Below are positions 28,222-37,488 of a stretch of 64,000 nucleotides of DNA, piece by piece (within the stretch, counting starts at the first letter, position 1; the number at the start of each line of letters is the position of its first letter). The stretch is from Algoriphagus sp. Lineage in GTDB: Bacteria; Bacteroidota; Bacteroidia; Cytophagales; Cyclobacteriaceae. Below the pieces are notes generated by a model. It was not told where the DNA came from. It saw only the letters and a program-made list of their open reading frames with translations, and did not search any database. The position numbers and the translations under genes were made by a program. The stretch covers positions 124,001-188,000 of the forward strand of contig JAQSDM010000005.1 in the NCBI GenBank assembly GCA_029945945.1. The letters are read 5' to 3'.

Positions 28222-29073
28222 ATGAACAAAATAGGATTTAATGTGCTGGCCTGGTCAGCAGAAATGTCTGCTGATTTGCTTCCGATTTTGGATCGGTTGA
28301 AGGCTATTGGGTACGACGGAGCTGAGTTTTTTGTTGGAGGATCTCCAGAAGAATCCTTCAAATTGGTGGGAAAGCACTGTCAGAATATTGGGTTGGAAGT
28401 AACTACCGTGACGGTCTTGAGTCCGGAGGAAAATCCAATTTCTCCCGATGCCAAAATCCGCGAAAAGTCAAAGGAAAAGCTCAAATGGGTTTTGGATCGG
28501 GCAGCAGACCTCAATTCCCAAGTACTTTGCGGGCCTTTTCACTCTGCTTTTGCCACTTTCGCATCACGAGCACCGATCGAGGACGAATACAATTGGTCTG
28601 CCGAGGTTCTGCATGAAGTTGGGGATTATGCCCAAAATTTGGGGATTCTCTTAACTCCGGAAGCACTCAACCGATTCGAATGCTATCTCTGCAACACGAT
28701 GGAGCAGTTAGATTATCTGCTAGCCAAAGTCAATCATTCTAATGTGCAGGCTATGTTTGATACGCATCATGCGAATATGGAGGAGAAAAAGCTCGGATCG
28801 GCTATTGAACTTATTGCACCTCGCTTGGGCCATTTCCACATCTCCGAAAACGACCGCGGAACTCCCGGTTCGGGCCATGTTAATTTCGACGAAACATTTG
28901 CCGCCTTGGCAAAAGTAAATTACAAAGGCTGGCTAACTATCGAAGGCTTCACCCGTAATGACCCCGCTTTTGCCAACTCGATTGGAGTCTGGCGCAACTT
29001 CTCCGAACCTTGGGATATGGCCGAAAACGGTTATAAGTTGATCAAAGGGATGGGGGAGAAGTATGGGATGTAA
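28222..29073 (+). CDS. Sugar epimerase/isomerase, TIM barrel (tagatose/psicose 3-epimerase-like)
   Basis: A 283-residue cytoplasmic AP-endonuclease-2-type TIM barrel. The four metal ligands of the D-tagatose/D-psicose 3-epimerase family can be placed: E147 (LTPEALNRFE), D180 (MFDTHHANM), H206 (GHFHISEND) and E241 (WLTIEGF). The GTPGSGHVNF segment after the histidine also fits. It should interconvert keto-sugars at C3, but the substrate is unknown. It follows the ThuA-like gene, giving a small sugar-processing group. Confidence 0.9.
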   Translation: MNKIGFNVLAWSAEMSADLLPILDRLKAIGYDGAEFFVGGSPEESFKLVGKHCQNIGLEVTTVTVLSPEENPISPDAKIREKSKEKLKWVLDRAADLNSQVLCGPFHSAFATFASRAPIEDEYNWSAEVLHEVGDYAQNLGILLTPEALNRFECYLCNTMEQLDYLLAKVNHSNVQAMFDTHHANMEEKKLGSAIELIAPRLGHFHISENDRGTPGSGHVNFDETFAALAKVNYKGWLTIEGFTRNDPAFANSIGVWRNFSEPWDMAENGYKLIKGMGEKYGM

Positions 29074-29175
29074 TTAGAAAGACACAAGACGTTAGACACA
29101 AGATTCAAGACACAAAATTTAAGACTTCAGACCAAGTCCCGATTAAAAAGTTTGGCTTTTTGCGCTTGTCCTTCA

Positions 29176-29199
29176 CAGGTCTGTGTCCCCACAGACCTG
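29176..29199. repeat. Dispersed hairpin, copy 1, at a convergent junction
   Basis: CAGGTCTGTG (29176-29185) and CACAGACCTG (29190-29199) form a perfect 10-bp stem with a TCCC loop. A near copy is at 33787-33810. Both lie between genes that converge, so a bidirectional 3'-end role is plausible. Confidence 0.75.
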
Positions 29200-29255
29200 A
29201 TATTTTATTACTTTCCTATTCCCTCACTGACTGGAATTTTCAAACCGATGATTGA

Positions 29256-29705
29256 TCACTTCACCTCCTCATTCGGAATAGCCATCGTGTGATTCCCCAA
29301 AAGCTTGAATTTGCCATCGACCAAAGCATAAGTCCGCATGAAATGGTAAGTCACCGGACTTGGTCCGCGATCCACCACCGTGTATCCGCTGACCACACCT
29401 GTATTCCCGAGAATCACCACTTTTTGATCCCGGGAAACCCTCCCCTTGGTATCATCTGCCTGACCAGCCTGAATTCGTTTGGCCCGGGAAACTGCAGCTT
29501 CTTTTCCGTCGATTTGACCTGCATGATTGTGAACCCAGATAAAATCATCGGCTAAGAGATTTTCCAAAAAGGCCACGTCAGACTTTAATAAAGCATTTTC
29601 CCAGCCCAGATCCAGTTCCAGAAGTTTTTGTTGTTCTTTTGTTTGGGAATAGCCTATGGTGGAAAAAAGGAGAAAAGCGAAAAGGCAACTTGCTAAATAT
29701 TTCAT
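29256..29705 (-). CDS. NTF2-like (SnoaL/DUF4440-type) exported protein
   Basis: A 149-residue protein with a signal peptide ending GYSQ and a cone-like NTF2 domain: LELDLGWENALLKSDVAFLENLLADDFIWVHNHAG, then FMRTYALVDGKFKLLGNHTM at the end. Members bind small hydrophobic ligands or act as enzymes; no specific function can be given. It converges with the epimerase gene and is divergent from the sulfatase gene. Confidence 0.85.
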   Translation of the reverse strand: MKYLASCLFAFLLFSTIGYSQTKEQQKLLELDLGWENALLKSDVAFLENLLADDFIWVHNHAGQIDGKEAAVSRAKRIQAGQADDTKGRVSRDQKVVILGNTGVVSGYTVVDRGPSPVTYHFMRTYALVDGKFKLLGNHTMAIPNEEVK

Positions 29706-29833
29706 GGTAGTTTCGGATTGTGTTTTGCTAAAGTTTGGGAAAAATTAAGAAAATCTTTCTTTTAGGGTAGAAAGAAATCCGACAGTACAGGATAATTGTC
29801 TGTCCGAATTTCAGGATAATTAAATAAAAACTG

Positions 29834-31204
29834 ATGATGCGAGCCTTATTCCTGATTTTCTTTTGTTTGGCAGGTTCGATATATGGTTTTCCTCAAGCGA
29901 AAAAGCCGAACATCATTTTTATCCTCACCGATGATCACCGCTGGGATGCGTTGGGTTTTGCAGGAAATCCTATCATCCAAACTCCGGAGATGGATCGGTT
30001 GGCAGAGGAAGGAAAGTTTTTCGAAAATGCCTTTGTCACCACTCCGATTTGCGCAGCGAGCCGGGCCAGTATTTTGACAGGAATGTACGAGCGCACCCAT
30101 GGTTACACGTTTGGGCAGGGTGATATTAAGCAGCCATATATCGATCAGTCTTATCCGATGTTGCTGAAAAGCTCCGGGTATTTCACCGGGTTTTTCGGGA
30201 AGTTCGGGGTGAATTATGCCGACTTTGACCAGCTCTTTGATGTGGGAGAAAGCTATGACAGGAACGGAGCTTTCAAAGATAGAAGAGGCTACTTTTTCAA
30301 AACGATTGATCAGGATACTGTTCACCTGACGCGATACACGGGGCAACAAGCGATCGATTTTATTCGCGAATCTCCTGCGGAAAAGCCATTCATGTTATCG
30401 CTCAGTTTCAGTGCCCCACATGCTCATGATCCTGCGGAAAAGCAATATTTCTGGTCTCCGGAGTTTGATACGATGTATCAGGATTTGGTGATTCCGGAAC
30501 CGATCATGGCGGAGGATTCAGATTTTTTAGCCCAACCGGAGTATGTGCGTATAGGGGAAAACCGTACCCGCTGGCATTGGCGATACGATACTCCCGAAAA
30601 GTATCAGCACAGTGTGAAAGGATACTATCGAATGATCTCAGAGGTGGATGCAGAGATCGGAAAAATCCGAAAGGCCCTGGAAGAAAAGGGCTTGGCGGAA
30701 AATACCGTGATTATCCTGATGGGCGACAACGGTTATTTTCTGGGGGAGAGGCAACTTGCCGGCAAATGGCTGATGTACGATAATTCACTCCGGGTGCCGC
30801 TGATTGTCTTTGATCCCAGAGAAAAGGGAGGAAAACGGGTGGATTCTTTTGCCCTGAATATCGACGTCCCTTACACCATTCTGGATTTGGCGGGGATTGA
30901 CCAACCACAATCCTGGCAGGGAGTTTCGCTGAATTCTCCCCAACTCGCCAACCGAAAAGAATTCCTGACTGAGCATCTCTGGCAAACACCGATCATCCCG
31001 CCAAGCGAAGCCATCCGTACCGAGCGCTGGAAATATTTCCGGTACATCAACGATCCGACACACGAGGAACTTTATGATTTGAGTGTGGATCCTTTGGAAA
31101 AAAACAATCTGGCCGACGATCTGGAGCATCAGAAGGTCTTATTGGAGCTTCGTGGAAAGCTGGAAAAACAAATCACTGTTTATCTAAAGGATAGAAGGGA
31201 GTGA
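29834..31204 (+). CDS. Exported sulfatase (formylglycine-type)
   Basis: A 456-residue enzyme with a signal peptide and the arylsulfatase layout: [18 protein letters not shown] (metal-binding Asp pair at 33-34) and the maturation motif C-A-A-S-R with C73 to be converted to formylglycine ([15 protein letters not shown]). The C-terminal part has [11 protein letters not shown] and a [14 protein letters not shown] tail. It should remove sulfate from glycans or small esters in the periplasm. Cys-type maturation needs a formylglycine-generating enzyme encoded elsewhere. No partner glycosidase is immediately beside it. Confidence 0.95.
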   Translation: MMRALFLIFFCLAGSIYGFPQAKKPNIIFILTDDHRWDALGFAGNPIIQTPEMDRLAEEGKFFENAFVTTPICAASRASILTGMYERTHGYTFGQGDIKQPYIDQSYPMLLKSSGYFTGFFGKFGVNYADFDQLFDVGESYDRNGAFKDRRGYFFKTIDQDTVHLTRYTGQQAIDFIRESPAEKPFMLSLSFSAPHAHDPAEKQYFWSPEFDTMYQDLVIPEPIMAEDSDFLAQPEYVRIGENRTRWHWRYDTPEKYQHSVKGYYRMISEVDAEIGKIRKALEEKGLAENTVIILMGDNGYFLGERQLAGKWLMYDNSLRVPLIVFDPREKGGKRVDSFALNIDVPYTILDLAGIDQPQSWQGVSLNSPQLANRKEFLTEHLWQTPIIPPSEAIRTERWKYFRYINDPTHEELYDLSVDPLEKNNLADDLEHQKVLLELRGKLEKQITVYLKDRRE

Positions 31205-31271
31205 AGGGATTATAATGATTTCGGAAAAATGAATTGATGATATACCTTGCTTTTCCAATCATGACAATTCA

Positions 31272-32012
31272 ATGAAACTCCGTTTTATCACTTCCTCACT
31301 GCTTTTGCTTTTTAATGTTCTAAGCCTTTACGGACAGGAGAACAAATCAATTTATCGTTCTGAAACCCTTGAAATCCAGCAAATCAGCCCATATACTTTT
31401 GTCCATATCAGTTATCTCAACACGCAGGATTTTGGCAAAGTCGGTTGCAACGGAATGATTGTCATCAACGGGGGCGAAGCGCTGGTCTTTGACACGCCGA
31501 CTGAGGATGCGGTAAGCCGGGAATTGATAACCTGGTTGGAAAAGGAACATAAAGTCAAGGTAAAGGCAGTACTCGCCACGCATTTTCATAATGATTGTGT
31601 CGGCGGATTGGAGGAATTCAAGGCTCGTGGAATTCCTACTTATGGGTCATTCAAGACCATTGCGCTGGCGAAAGAAGCAGGATTTCCTGTTCCGGAAAAA
31701 GGCTTTGAAGAGGAACTGATTCTGGAGGTCGGTTCACTCCGGGCGATCAACCGATTTTTGGGAGAAGGCCATACCCGGGATAATGTTGTGACTTATGTGT
31801 CCTCAGATCAGGTACTTTTTGGAGGATGCCTGATCAAAGAAGTCGGGGCGGGTTTTGGCTTTTTGGGAGATGCAAATACCGCATCCTGGTCGGAGACAGT
31901 CACTAATGTGAAATCAACTTTCCCGGACGTCCGAACCGTCGTTCCCGGTCATGGCAAGGTAGGGAATGCGGAATTGTTGGATTATACGATCCGATTGTTT
32001 GAGGAGAAATAG
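31272..32012 (+). CDS. Subclass B1 metallo-beta-lactamase-like enzyme
   Basis: A 246-residue exported protein with the full set of B1 zinc ligands: H104, H106 and D108 (THFHNDCVGG), H167 (GEGHTRDN), C186 (FGGCLIK) and H227 (VPGHGKVG). The Cys ligand is the mark of B1 and separates it from B3 and glyoxalase II-like hydrolases. The signal peptide ends near SLYGQ. It should hydrolyse beta-lactams, including carbapenems, if active. It follows the sulfatase on the same strand after 67 nt. No mobile element is seen nearby, so it looks like a resident chromosomal gene. Confidence 0.88.
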   Translation: MKLRFITSSLLLLFNVLSLYGQENKSIYRSETLEIQQISPYTFVHISYLNTQDFGKVGCNGMIVINGGEALVFDTPTEDAVSRELITWLEKEHKVKVKAVLATHFHNDCVGGLEEFKARGIPTYGSFKTIALAKEAGFPVPEKGFEEELILEVGSLRAINRFLGEGHTRDNVVTYVSSDQVLFGGCLIKEVGAGFGFLGDANTASWSETVTNVKSTFPDVRTVVPGHGKVGNAELLDYTIRLFEEK

Positions 32013-32239
32013 CTAAAAATTCGAAGTGAAGTTTTTTGTTTTTTGCCAATAACAAATTGGTATGGAAAGGAGGATGGAATTGCAAATTTCTCCCAGCACC
32101 AAGCTAGACTTCAGACTAAGAAGGGTTAAGTCTCTCCGAAAACTGGCTCTGCGTTCGGGGCTAAGGAAAGGTTCGATCTAGATACAAAAACCATTTCAAT
32201 GGTTTTTTACTATTTTCCCATTCTCAATCCCATCCACCT

Positions 32240-33766
32240 ATGAACCTATCCAAATTTCTGCTTGCCCTTCTTATGATCGGGGCATTTTTCTCCTGTCAAC
32301 CCAAAACGGAATCGGTTACAGAAACTGCTCCCGAATCCAAAAAGCCCCGGACGATTGTCACCACGGATGGTGAGATTGATGATGTGGATTCCTATATCCG
32401 AATGCTGCTTTATGCCAATGAGTTTCGAATCGAGGGCTTGATTTACAGTAGTTCGATGTGGCATTACAAAGGCGACGGAAAAGGGACACTTTTCACGTCG
32501 GAGATGGAAATGACCAAAACCATGTACGGCGCCAAGACAGATTTGCGATGGCCAGGTGTGGAATGGATGAACCCGCTTTTGGATGCGTACGAGGCGGTTT
32601 ATCCCAAACTTAGTCAGCATGCAGAGGGTTTTCCGACGGCTGAATACCTGAGATCTGTGGTGAGAGTTGGGAATATCGACTTTGAGGGAGAAATGGAAGT
32701 GGACACGGAAGGCTCGGATTTTATTAAAGCCAAGTTGCTCGATGATGAGTTGGAACCGATTTACCTCCAGGTTTGGGGTGGCACAAATACCATTGCGCGA
32801 GCGCTAAAGTCGATCGAAGAGCAATACAAAGGCACTCCTGACTGGGACAGCATTTACAAAAAAGTGATTGACAAGGCGATCATTTACGCCATTTTGGATC
32901 AGGATGCAACGTATCGCAAATACATCGCTCCCAATTGGCCGGACCTGAAGATTTATTACAATGCGAGTCAGTTTTGGTGCTTTGCATACCCTTGGAAAAG
33001 AGCGGTGCCGGAAACGCAGCAATACCTTTTTGAGGGCAAGTTTATGGGGGATGAAATCATCAACAATCACGGTCCATTGCTCAAGCAATATTACAGCTAT
33101 GGAGACGGTCAGTTCCAGGTTGGAGACGATGAGCATATCCATGGGGATTCCACCAAAATCAAGGAAATCCAATGGGGGAGTTTTGGAGTTTATGACTTTA
33201 TTTCAGAAGGTGATTCTCCCGCTTACCTTCATCTGGTTGCCGTGGGTTTGGACAATCTCAATCAACCTCAATGGGGCGGTTGGGGAGGCCGATTGGTGCA
33301 GTCAGCCGATCAGCCTAACAGATGGGAAGACGGGAAAGAAGTCTTGGACTACAATCCTTTCACCGATACGTTGGATGCAACTTATCCCCAAATCCGTTGG
33401 ATTGAAGCCATTCAGGAGGATTTTGCTGCACGGGCTGATTGGTGTATAATGGATTTTGCAGATGCCAATCATCCTCCGATGGTACAAGCAGTGGGCTCAA
33501 CTCGCGCTACTGCCAAACCTGGAGAATCACTGACTTTGGAAGTGCAAACCAGCGATCCGGACGGAGATCAGTTGGAGACGAAATTCTGGATTTACAAAGA
33601 AGTGGGAACCTATGCAGGTGAAGCCCAACTTTCTGTTGAAGGCAACAAAGTTCAGGTTACTCTCGATGCTTCCTCTTCCGGACAACTTCATGTCATCGCC
33701 GAAGTGAAGGACAACGGCGTTCATCCGATGACGAGGTATGTGCGGTTTGTGGTGGAGGTTAAATAG
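32240..33766 (+). CDS. DUF1593 lipoprotein (nucleoside hydrolase-like fold) 1
   Basis: A 508-residue lipoprotein, lipobox FFSC with C19. The N-terminal domain opens with the Asp-rich TTDGEIDDVDSY (41-52), like the metal site of inosine-uridine nucleoside hydrolases, as in DUF1593 proteins. A C-terminal beta domain (TAKPGESLTLEVQTSDPDGD) follows, resembling the Sde182-type tail. Such proteins are found with polysaccharide-degradation genes, but the reaction is unknown. A second, leaderless-tail relative lies at 38136-39428. Confidence 0.88.
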   Translation: MNLSKFLLALLMIGAFFSCQPKTESVTETAPESKKPRTIVTTDGEIDDVDSYIRMLLYANEFRIEGLIYSSSMWHYKGDGKGTLFTSEMEMTKTMYGAKTDLRWPGVEWMNPLLDAYEAVYPKLSQHAEGFPTAEYLRSVVRVGNIDFEGEMEVDTEGSDFIKAKLLDDELEPIYLQVWGGTNTIARALKSIEEQYKGTPDWDSIYKKVIDKAIIYAILDQDATYRKYIAPNWPDLKIYYNASQFWCFAYPWKRAVPETQQYLFEGKFMGDEIINNHGPLLKQYYSYGDGQFQVGDDEHIHGDSTKIKEIQWGSFGVYDFISEGDSPAYLHLVAVGLDNLNQPQWGGWGGRLVQSADQPNRWEDGKEVLDYNPFTDTLDATYPQIRWIEAIQEDFAARADWCIMDFADANHPPMVQAVGSTRATAKPGESLTLEVQTSDPDGDQLETKFWIYKEVGTYAGEAQLSVEGNKVQVTLDASSSGQLHVIAEVKDNGVHPMTRYVRFVVEVK

Positions 33767-33786
33767 TTAGGAGAGTTGTAAGGTTC

Positions 33787-33810
33787 CCCGGTCTGTGTCC
33801 CCACAGACTG
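33787..33810. repeat. Dispersed hairpin, copy 2, at a convergent junction
   Basis: CCGGTCTGTG and CACAGACTGG form a 10-bp stem (with one G-T pair) around TCCC. The core is identical to copy 1 at 29176-29199. It is placed between the convergent DUF1593 and App1-like genes. Confidence 0.75.
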
Positions 33811-33855
33811 GAATTTCAAATTAATTATGTGGCACCCAAATAAAATGCAAATGGG

Positions 33856-33876
33856 CCGTGGGGACACAGCCCACGG
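33856..33876. repeat. Related hairpin with a GTGGGGACACA core
   Basis: CCGTGGG (33856-33862) pairs with CCCACGG (33870-33876) across a 7-nt loop. GTGGGGACACA is the reverse complement of the core of the neighbouring hairpin at 33787-33810, so the two could also pair with each other. Confidence 0.6.
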
Positions 33877-33909
33877 TTGAAGTTGGGTTTTAAATTGATT
33901 CAATTGGAA

Positions 33910-35046
33910 TCAGAGCTTAGCAACTTTTTCATCCTCCTTCTTTTCTTCCACGATATGGGCGATGTCCTCTTTCAAAATCCACCCTTTGGAAACCGCATGG
34001 TGAGTGGCTTCGATCGTGTCAGTGATCAACATCATTTCCACTCCCAACTTCCCGATTTCCTCCGCGATTTTCAGCACCTTCTGATGACTGACCGGATCGA
34101 CGTCACGGATATAAACCATTTTGACCCGGCCGGGAAAATCCCGGATCACCTGCAGGTAAATTTCCGCATCGTGCTGACCTGAATCCCCGATCAGGATAAA
34201 AGGAATGTCTCGGATGATATCGAATATTCTTTCAATCTGAACAAGCTTATGAACTGTGTGGCTGCCGGCAAAAAAATGCTCTTGTGACAATCCCACATCT
34301 CTCAACATCAACGGTCCCTGCGGAAGATGATGAATGCTCATTAACTCATGCAGGAAATCATACAGATTCCACGGCGAACTCGAAACATAGAAGAAGGGAT
34401 TGTTTTCGTGACCCATAAGTCCTTTGGACAGCGCCTGATAAAACGCAGCTACTCCCGGAAAAGGAACTCGTGTCATTGCATTACCCAGGAAAGTGGTTTT
34501 CACCATTGCCCACATCTTGGTGGCGCCCGTCGGTACTATGGTATCATCAATATCGGAGATGACGCCGAATTCCACATGCTCAGAGGGAACAAACACATGA
34601 CTGTAAGCCACCGGAGGTTGTTGGTTTTTGACCACTTGATCAACGAGTTCCACCCGAATTTTCTGCCAACGATTTTCGCCTTTTATGGGCTGTGGCAGCT
34701 CCATTCGGATTTCAAAATACCCTTCCGAGTCCGTGATCGCCGATTTTGTAATCCCCTCAAACGATGCTTCCACCCTCGCTTCCGAGATTTCCCAAGACAT
34801 GAAGCGCTTGTACATCTTCTTGAAGTTTCGCCACTTGCTGTCCTCCAAAAGCGAAGCGCCGATCCCTCGGTCCATCAGCACTCTTCCCAGGAAAAACAAT
34901 TCTTTCCCGTTGCCAAAGCCTTGATAAGGCATGATCATGACCGTACGGATCAGGCCAAGCTTCTTCCCGAGCCAAAGCTTCGTCCGCGATAGCCTGTGCT
35001 TGATGGAATACAAAACGGAAAGTACTTTCTTCTTCACTTGGGACAT
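33910..35046 (-). CDS. App1 family phosphatase-like protein (DUF2183)
   Basis: A 378-residue protein with the HAD-type DxDxT motif at D165-D167-T169 (ISDIDDTI) and FILIGDSGQHD further on, as in the catalytic domain of yeast phosphatidate phosphatase App1. The FFYVSSSPWNLYDFL and LMLRDVG segments also fit. It lacks a clear signal peptide and begins with a basic stretch, so it is probably cytoplasmic or membrane-associated. The substrate in bacteria is unknown, probably a phospholipid or phosphoester. It appears monocistronic. Confidence 0.88.
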   Translation of the reverse strand: MSQVKKKVLSVLYSIKHRLSRTKLWLGKKLGLIRTVMIMPYQGFGNGKELFFLGRVLMDRGIGASLLEDSKWRNFKKMYKRFMSWEISEARVEASFEGITKSAITDSEGYFEIRMELPQPIKGENRWQKIRVELVDQVVKNQQPPVAYSHVFVPSEHVEFGVISDIDDTIVPTGATKMWAMVKTTFLGNAMTRVPFPGVAAFYQALSKGLMGHENNPFFYVSSSPWNLYDFLHELMSIHHLPQGPLMLRDVGLSQEHFFAGSHTVHKLVQIERIFDIIRDIPFILIGDSGQHDAEIYLQVIRDFPGRVKMVYIRDVDPVSHQKVLKIAEEIGKLGVEMMLITDTIEATHHAVSKGWILKEDIAHIVEEKKEDEKVAKL

Positions 35047-35172
35047 TTGATTTAATTCTTTTTACGTGACTCCTGATCAGTAACCACGTCAACGTCAAAA
35101 CAAGGTCTGGTTTTTACAGTGAAAATTATCCCTGCAAATACGAATGGATGCAATAGGGATTTACAGCCGGTT

Positions 35173-36042
35173 TTACCAAAGAAGTAAACCGGTTAAAAGA
35201 GTTGAGTTGCCTTGATCATCATCCGAAATAAGAACAACTTTTGTTTCTCCGGATGAAATTTCTTTTTCAACGGTAACGGATTCTACTTTCAAATTTGCTC
35301 CTGCATTGGGAATGGGACAGTACTCAAAAGATTCGGAGATGGTATTATCTGCGATGTCCAGGATACCAATTAGACTACCTAAGATTTCACCATCCTTATA
35401 AGCATTCTGATTATTTTCCACAGAAGCGGTGAAAATGATTTTGGGTTCGTTCATCAAAGCCGTAGCACCCGAAAAACCCGCTTCAATCCCGTTGATTTTG
35501 GGTAGGGAAAAATGCCTGATTTCCGGTCGGGGAAAATCAATCCCATCGCTCAGGTATGCTAAAAAATCCTTGTATTCAAATCGTATAATCAGATTTGGCT
35601 TACGATTGAAAAGGAATAATTGGTTGTCACGAAAGGCGGTTGCTTCAATGTTTAATTCAGAATCCTTGAATAGGGGCAATTGGATTAGCTTATTGTAAAA
35701 ATCCGAGATATCGTACTTCTCGATTTTCAAAGAGTCATTCAGGAGAATGCGCAAAAAGATATTCCTTTGAGGTGACTTAGAACCCGATCCAAAGACAACG
35801 ATCTCATTTTTGTAAATCAATTCCATCCCTTCAAAGTCTGGTTTTTCAGATTTAAGTATTCTCTCTGAAAATTCACCAGGTTCCAAAAGAGGCGTTTTGG
35901 AAATAGTTTTGAAGTCGCGATTGAGGGCGTATAAGAAGGGAGAGTCATCTCCAACAACGTAGTAATTATCACCAGATCTTATGATTCCTGAACCACTGGG
36001 AATCTTCTCAAGTTGGATCTCATCCACAATGGTAAGGGTCAT
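35173..36042 (-). CDS. Uncharacterised protein with beta-propeller-like sequence (DUF6929-like)
   Basis: A 289-residue protein with no signal peptide. Repeated beta-rich blades are suggested by GSGIIRSGDNYYVVGDDSPFLYALNRDF and IEATAFRDNQLFLFNRKPNLIIRFE. The conserved-looking KPDFEGMELIYKNEIVVFGSGS and GFSGATAL segments recall the DUF6929 family; this assignment is from memory of its style. No function is known. The neighbours are unrelated, and it stands between the App1-like gene and a small membrane protein. Confidence 0.65.
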   Translation of the reverse strand: MTLTIVDEIQLEKIPSGSGIIRSGDNYYVVGDDSPFLYALNRDFKTISKTPLLEPGEFSERILKSEKPDFEGMELIYKNEIVVFGSGSKSPQRNIFLRILLNDSLKIEKYDISDFYNKLIQLPLFKDSELNIEATAFRDNQLFLFNRKPNLIIRFEYKDFLAYLSDGIDFPRPEIRHFSLPKINGIEAGFSGATALMNEPKIIFTASVENNQNAYKDGEILGSLIGILDIADNTISESFEYCPIPNAGANLKVESVTVEKEISSGETKVVLISDDDQGNSTLLTGLLLW

Positions 36043-36097
36043 ATTAGTATGGTTTCAAGGTTGAGACAAGTAGATACCGGGTTGATTTTTCACTTGG

Positions 36098-36352
36098 TTA
36101 GTTCAAGTTTCGTTCTTTTATAAGGTCTTCCACTTCCTTACTTCTTTTATTTTTCGGGTCGTTCACCAGTTTGTAAATAAAGTACAAGGGGATTAAGGTG
36201 AGCATTCCCCAGCTGTTTTTAGCAATACTGTAAAAGATAATTCCCGCTAAAAATCCAATCAACAAAGCATTAACGATGGAAAATGATTTTAACTTTTTTG
36301 ATTCCTCTAGTAATTCCTGGTCTGTGAATTGGGGAAGGTCTTTGGGGGTCAT
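36098..36352 (-). CDS. Small membrane protein of unknown function
   Basis: An 84-residue protein with a charged N-terminus, two hydrophobic helices (SIVNALLIGFLAGIIFY and WGMLTLIPLYFIYKL) and a charged C-terminal tail. It resembles many uncharacterised short two-helix proteins; no family is recognised. It ends 55 nt before the propeller-like gene on the same strand. Confidence 0.65.
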   Translation of the reverse strand: MTPKDLPQFTDQELLEESKKLKSFSIVNALLIGFLAGIIFYSIAKNSWGMLTLIPLYFIYKLVNDPKNKRSKEVEDLIKERNLN

Positions 36353-36732
36353 TGGTGATTTTGTTTACATTAATTATTCAACTGACGGGACCAATATAGA
36401 AGCCACCGTCAACGAATTTGCGCAATTCCTTCATGTTAGTTCAGCTGTCGCTAATGTAGAAAAATTATTCAATTACATGAGTAGTTTCAGCGAAGCAGCT
36501 AAGAAGGCATTGTGTAAAGGAGAGGTTGGTGGCAGTTTTATTTTCCGATGTCTTTAATAATTGCGTGAAGTGAATCAAATTCCTTCTGGTATCCTCTTCT
36601 ATGTATTAGGATGATTGGAATCAATAATTAAATTGTTTCCGCTTGCCCATCAGAACACAGGCCAAGGTTAAGGTTTGCAAAACATTAAAAGGTCGATTAT
36701 CTCAAATCGAATAACCTGTAATTCAATAACCA
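36353..36732. other. Intergenic region with a possible transposase scrap
   Basis: This 380-bp gap separates the small membrane protein from the XRE regulator. It includes a short plus-strand stretch resembling an IS1182-type transposase (36354-36420). The rest shows no gene, RNA or strong terminator. Confidence 0.55.
36354..36420 (+). pseudogene. Possible remnant of an IS1182-type transposase
   Basis: The frame reads YINYSTDGTNIEATVNEF, close to the family segment usually of the form 'y-F-TDGTKIEANANky-F'. Only about 22 codons are alike, and there are no inverted repeats or flanking direct repeats in sight. The match is short, so this is tentative. Confidence 0.35.
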
Positions 36733-36936
36733 CTACTCTTTAAACTCAAGAATATCCCCCGGCTGACAGTCCAGCGCTTTGCAGATGGATTCCAGGGTGC
36801 TGAATCGGATGGCTTTTGCTTTGCCGGTCTTTAGGATGGATAGGTTGGAGAGCGTAATATCTACTTTTTCGGAAAGTTCATTCAACGACATTTTCCGCTT
36901 GGCCATCATCACGTCAAGATTTACAATTATTGCCAT
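36733..36936 (-). CDS. XRE-family HTH transcriptional regulator (YozG-like)
   Basis: A 67-residue protein that is essentially one Cro/CI-type helix-turn-helix domain: LNELSEKVDITLSNLSILKTGKAKAIRFSTLESICKALDCQPGDILEF. The gene lies 3 nt after the DUF2975 gene, so it is the last gene of a DUF2975-DUF2975-HTH operon. Such small HTH genes are regularly paired with DUF2975 membrane proteins, suggesting a membrane-signal regulator unit. Confidence 0.92.
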   Translation of the reverse strand: MAIIVNLDVMMAKRKMSLNELSEKVDITLSNLSILKTGKAKAIRFSTLESICKALDCQPGDILEFKE

Positions 36937-36939
36937 CAG

Positions 36940-37476
36940 TTAGACGGTAAGGTCGTTTTCGGATTGCATCTCCATGCCTTTTTTGAATATTTGAGCAATC
37001 ACAAACACCACCGCGGCCATCATCAAATAGGCATCGTAATCACTCCAATATTGTCCAGCTGCTGCTACATCATACCCCCTTTCCAGCAAACCCTGCTGAA
37101 ATTGATGGGAAACTGCGCCCAAAATCCCGACAAAGAAAATATAGAAGCTGATTTTGGAAATCAGGTTTGAAATCTTTTCGCTGAAGGGTTTATGCAGGTT
37201 AAGGTTTGTAAAAATCTGCGTAATCAAAAAGAAAGCGTAAGCCTTCATGCCTGTTACAGCTATAGCCAACCAAAATAAGATTCCAAAAAGGACTTCATCC
37301 TGCTCGAAGACCTTCGTGAGATCCAATATCAAATACAGCCTTTCCGGCTCAAAAACGTGGAATTGCATGAACGTGTAGTTGAAAATCAAGGCGCCAGTTT
37401 GATAACAGAGTGCAATGAAAATGATCCATGAAATGACATGGAGAAATTGTGTGACGAGATCGGTTTTAGGAGACAT
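36940..37476 (-). CDS. DUF2975 membrane protein A
   Basis: A 178-residue protein with four predicted transmembrane helices and the DUF2975 pattern, including ITQIFTNLNLHKPFSEKISNLISKISFYIF and a C-terminal MEMQSENDLTV. It is a paralogue of the gene just upstream (same ending QSEN-D/E-LT). It ends 3 nt before the XRE regulator, so the proteins probably act together, perhaps sensing a membrane state; the role is unknown. Confidence 0.88.
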   Translation of the reverse strand: MSPKTDLVTQFLHVISWIIFIALCYQTGALIFNYTFMQFHVFEPERLYLILDLTKVFEQDEVLFGILFWLAIAVTGMKAYAFFLITQIFTNLNLHKPFSEKISNLISKISFYIFFVGILGAVSHQFQQGLLERGYDVAAAGQYWSDYDAYLMMAAVVFVIAQIFKKGMEMQSENDLTV

Positions 37477-37488
37477 GGTGTGAGTGGG

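Noticed and set aside
29788..29820. CAGGATAAT repeated at 29788 and 29812 before the sulfatase
   Set aside because: The words are 24 bp apart rather than 10, and only the core is shared, so it was not counted with the susC-associated repeat pairs.
36276..36557. Whole 93-codon plus-strand frame as a gene
   Set aside because: The first part is antisense to the small membrane protein; only about 22 codons resemble a transposase and the rest has no support.
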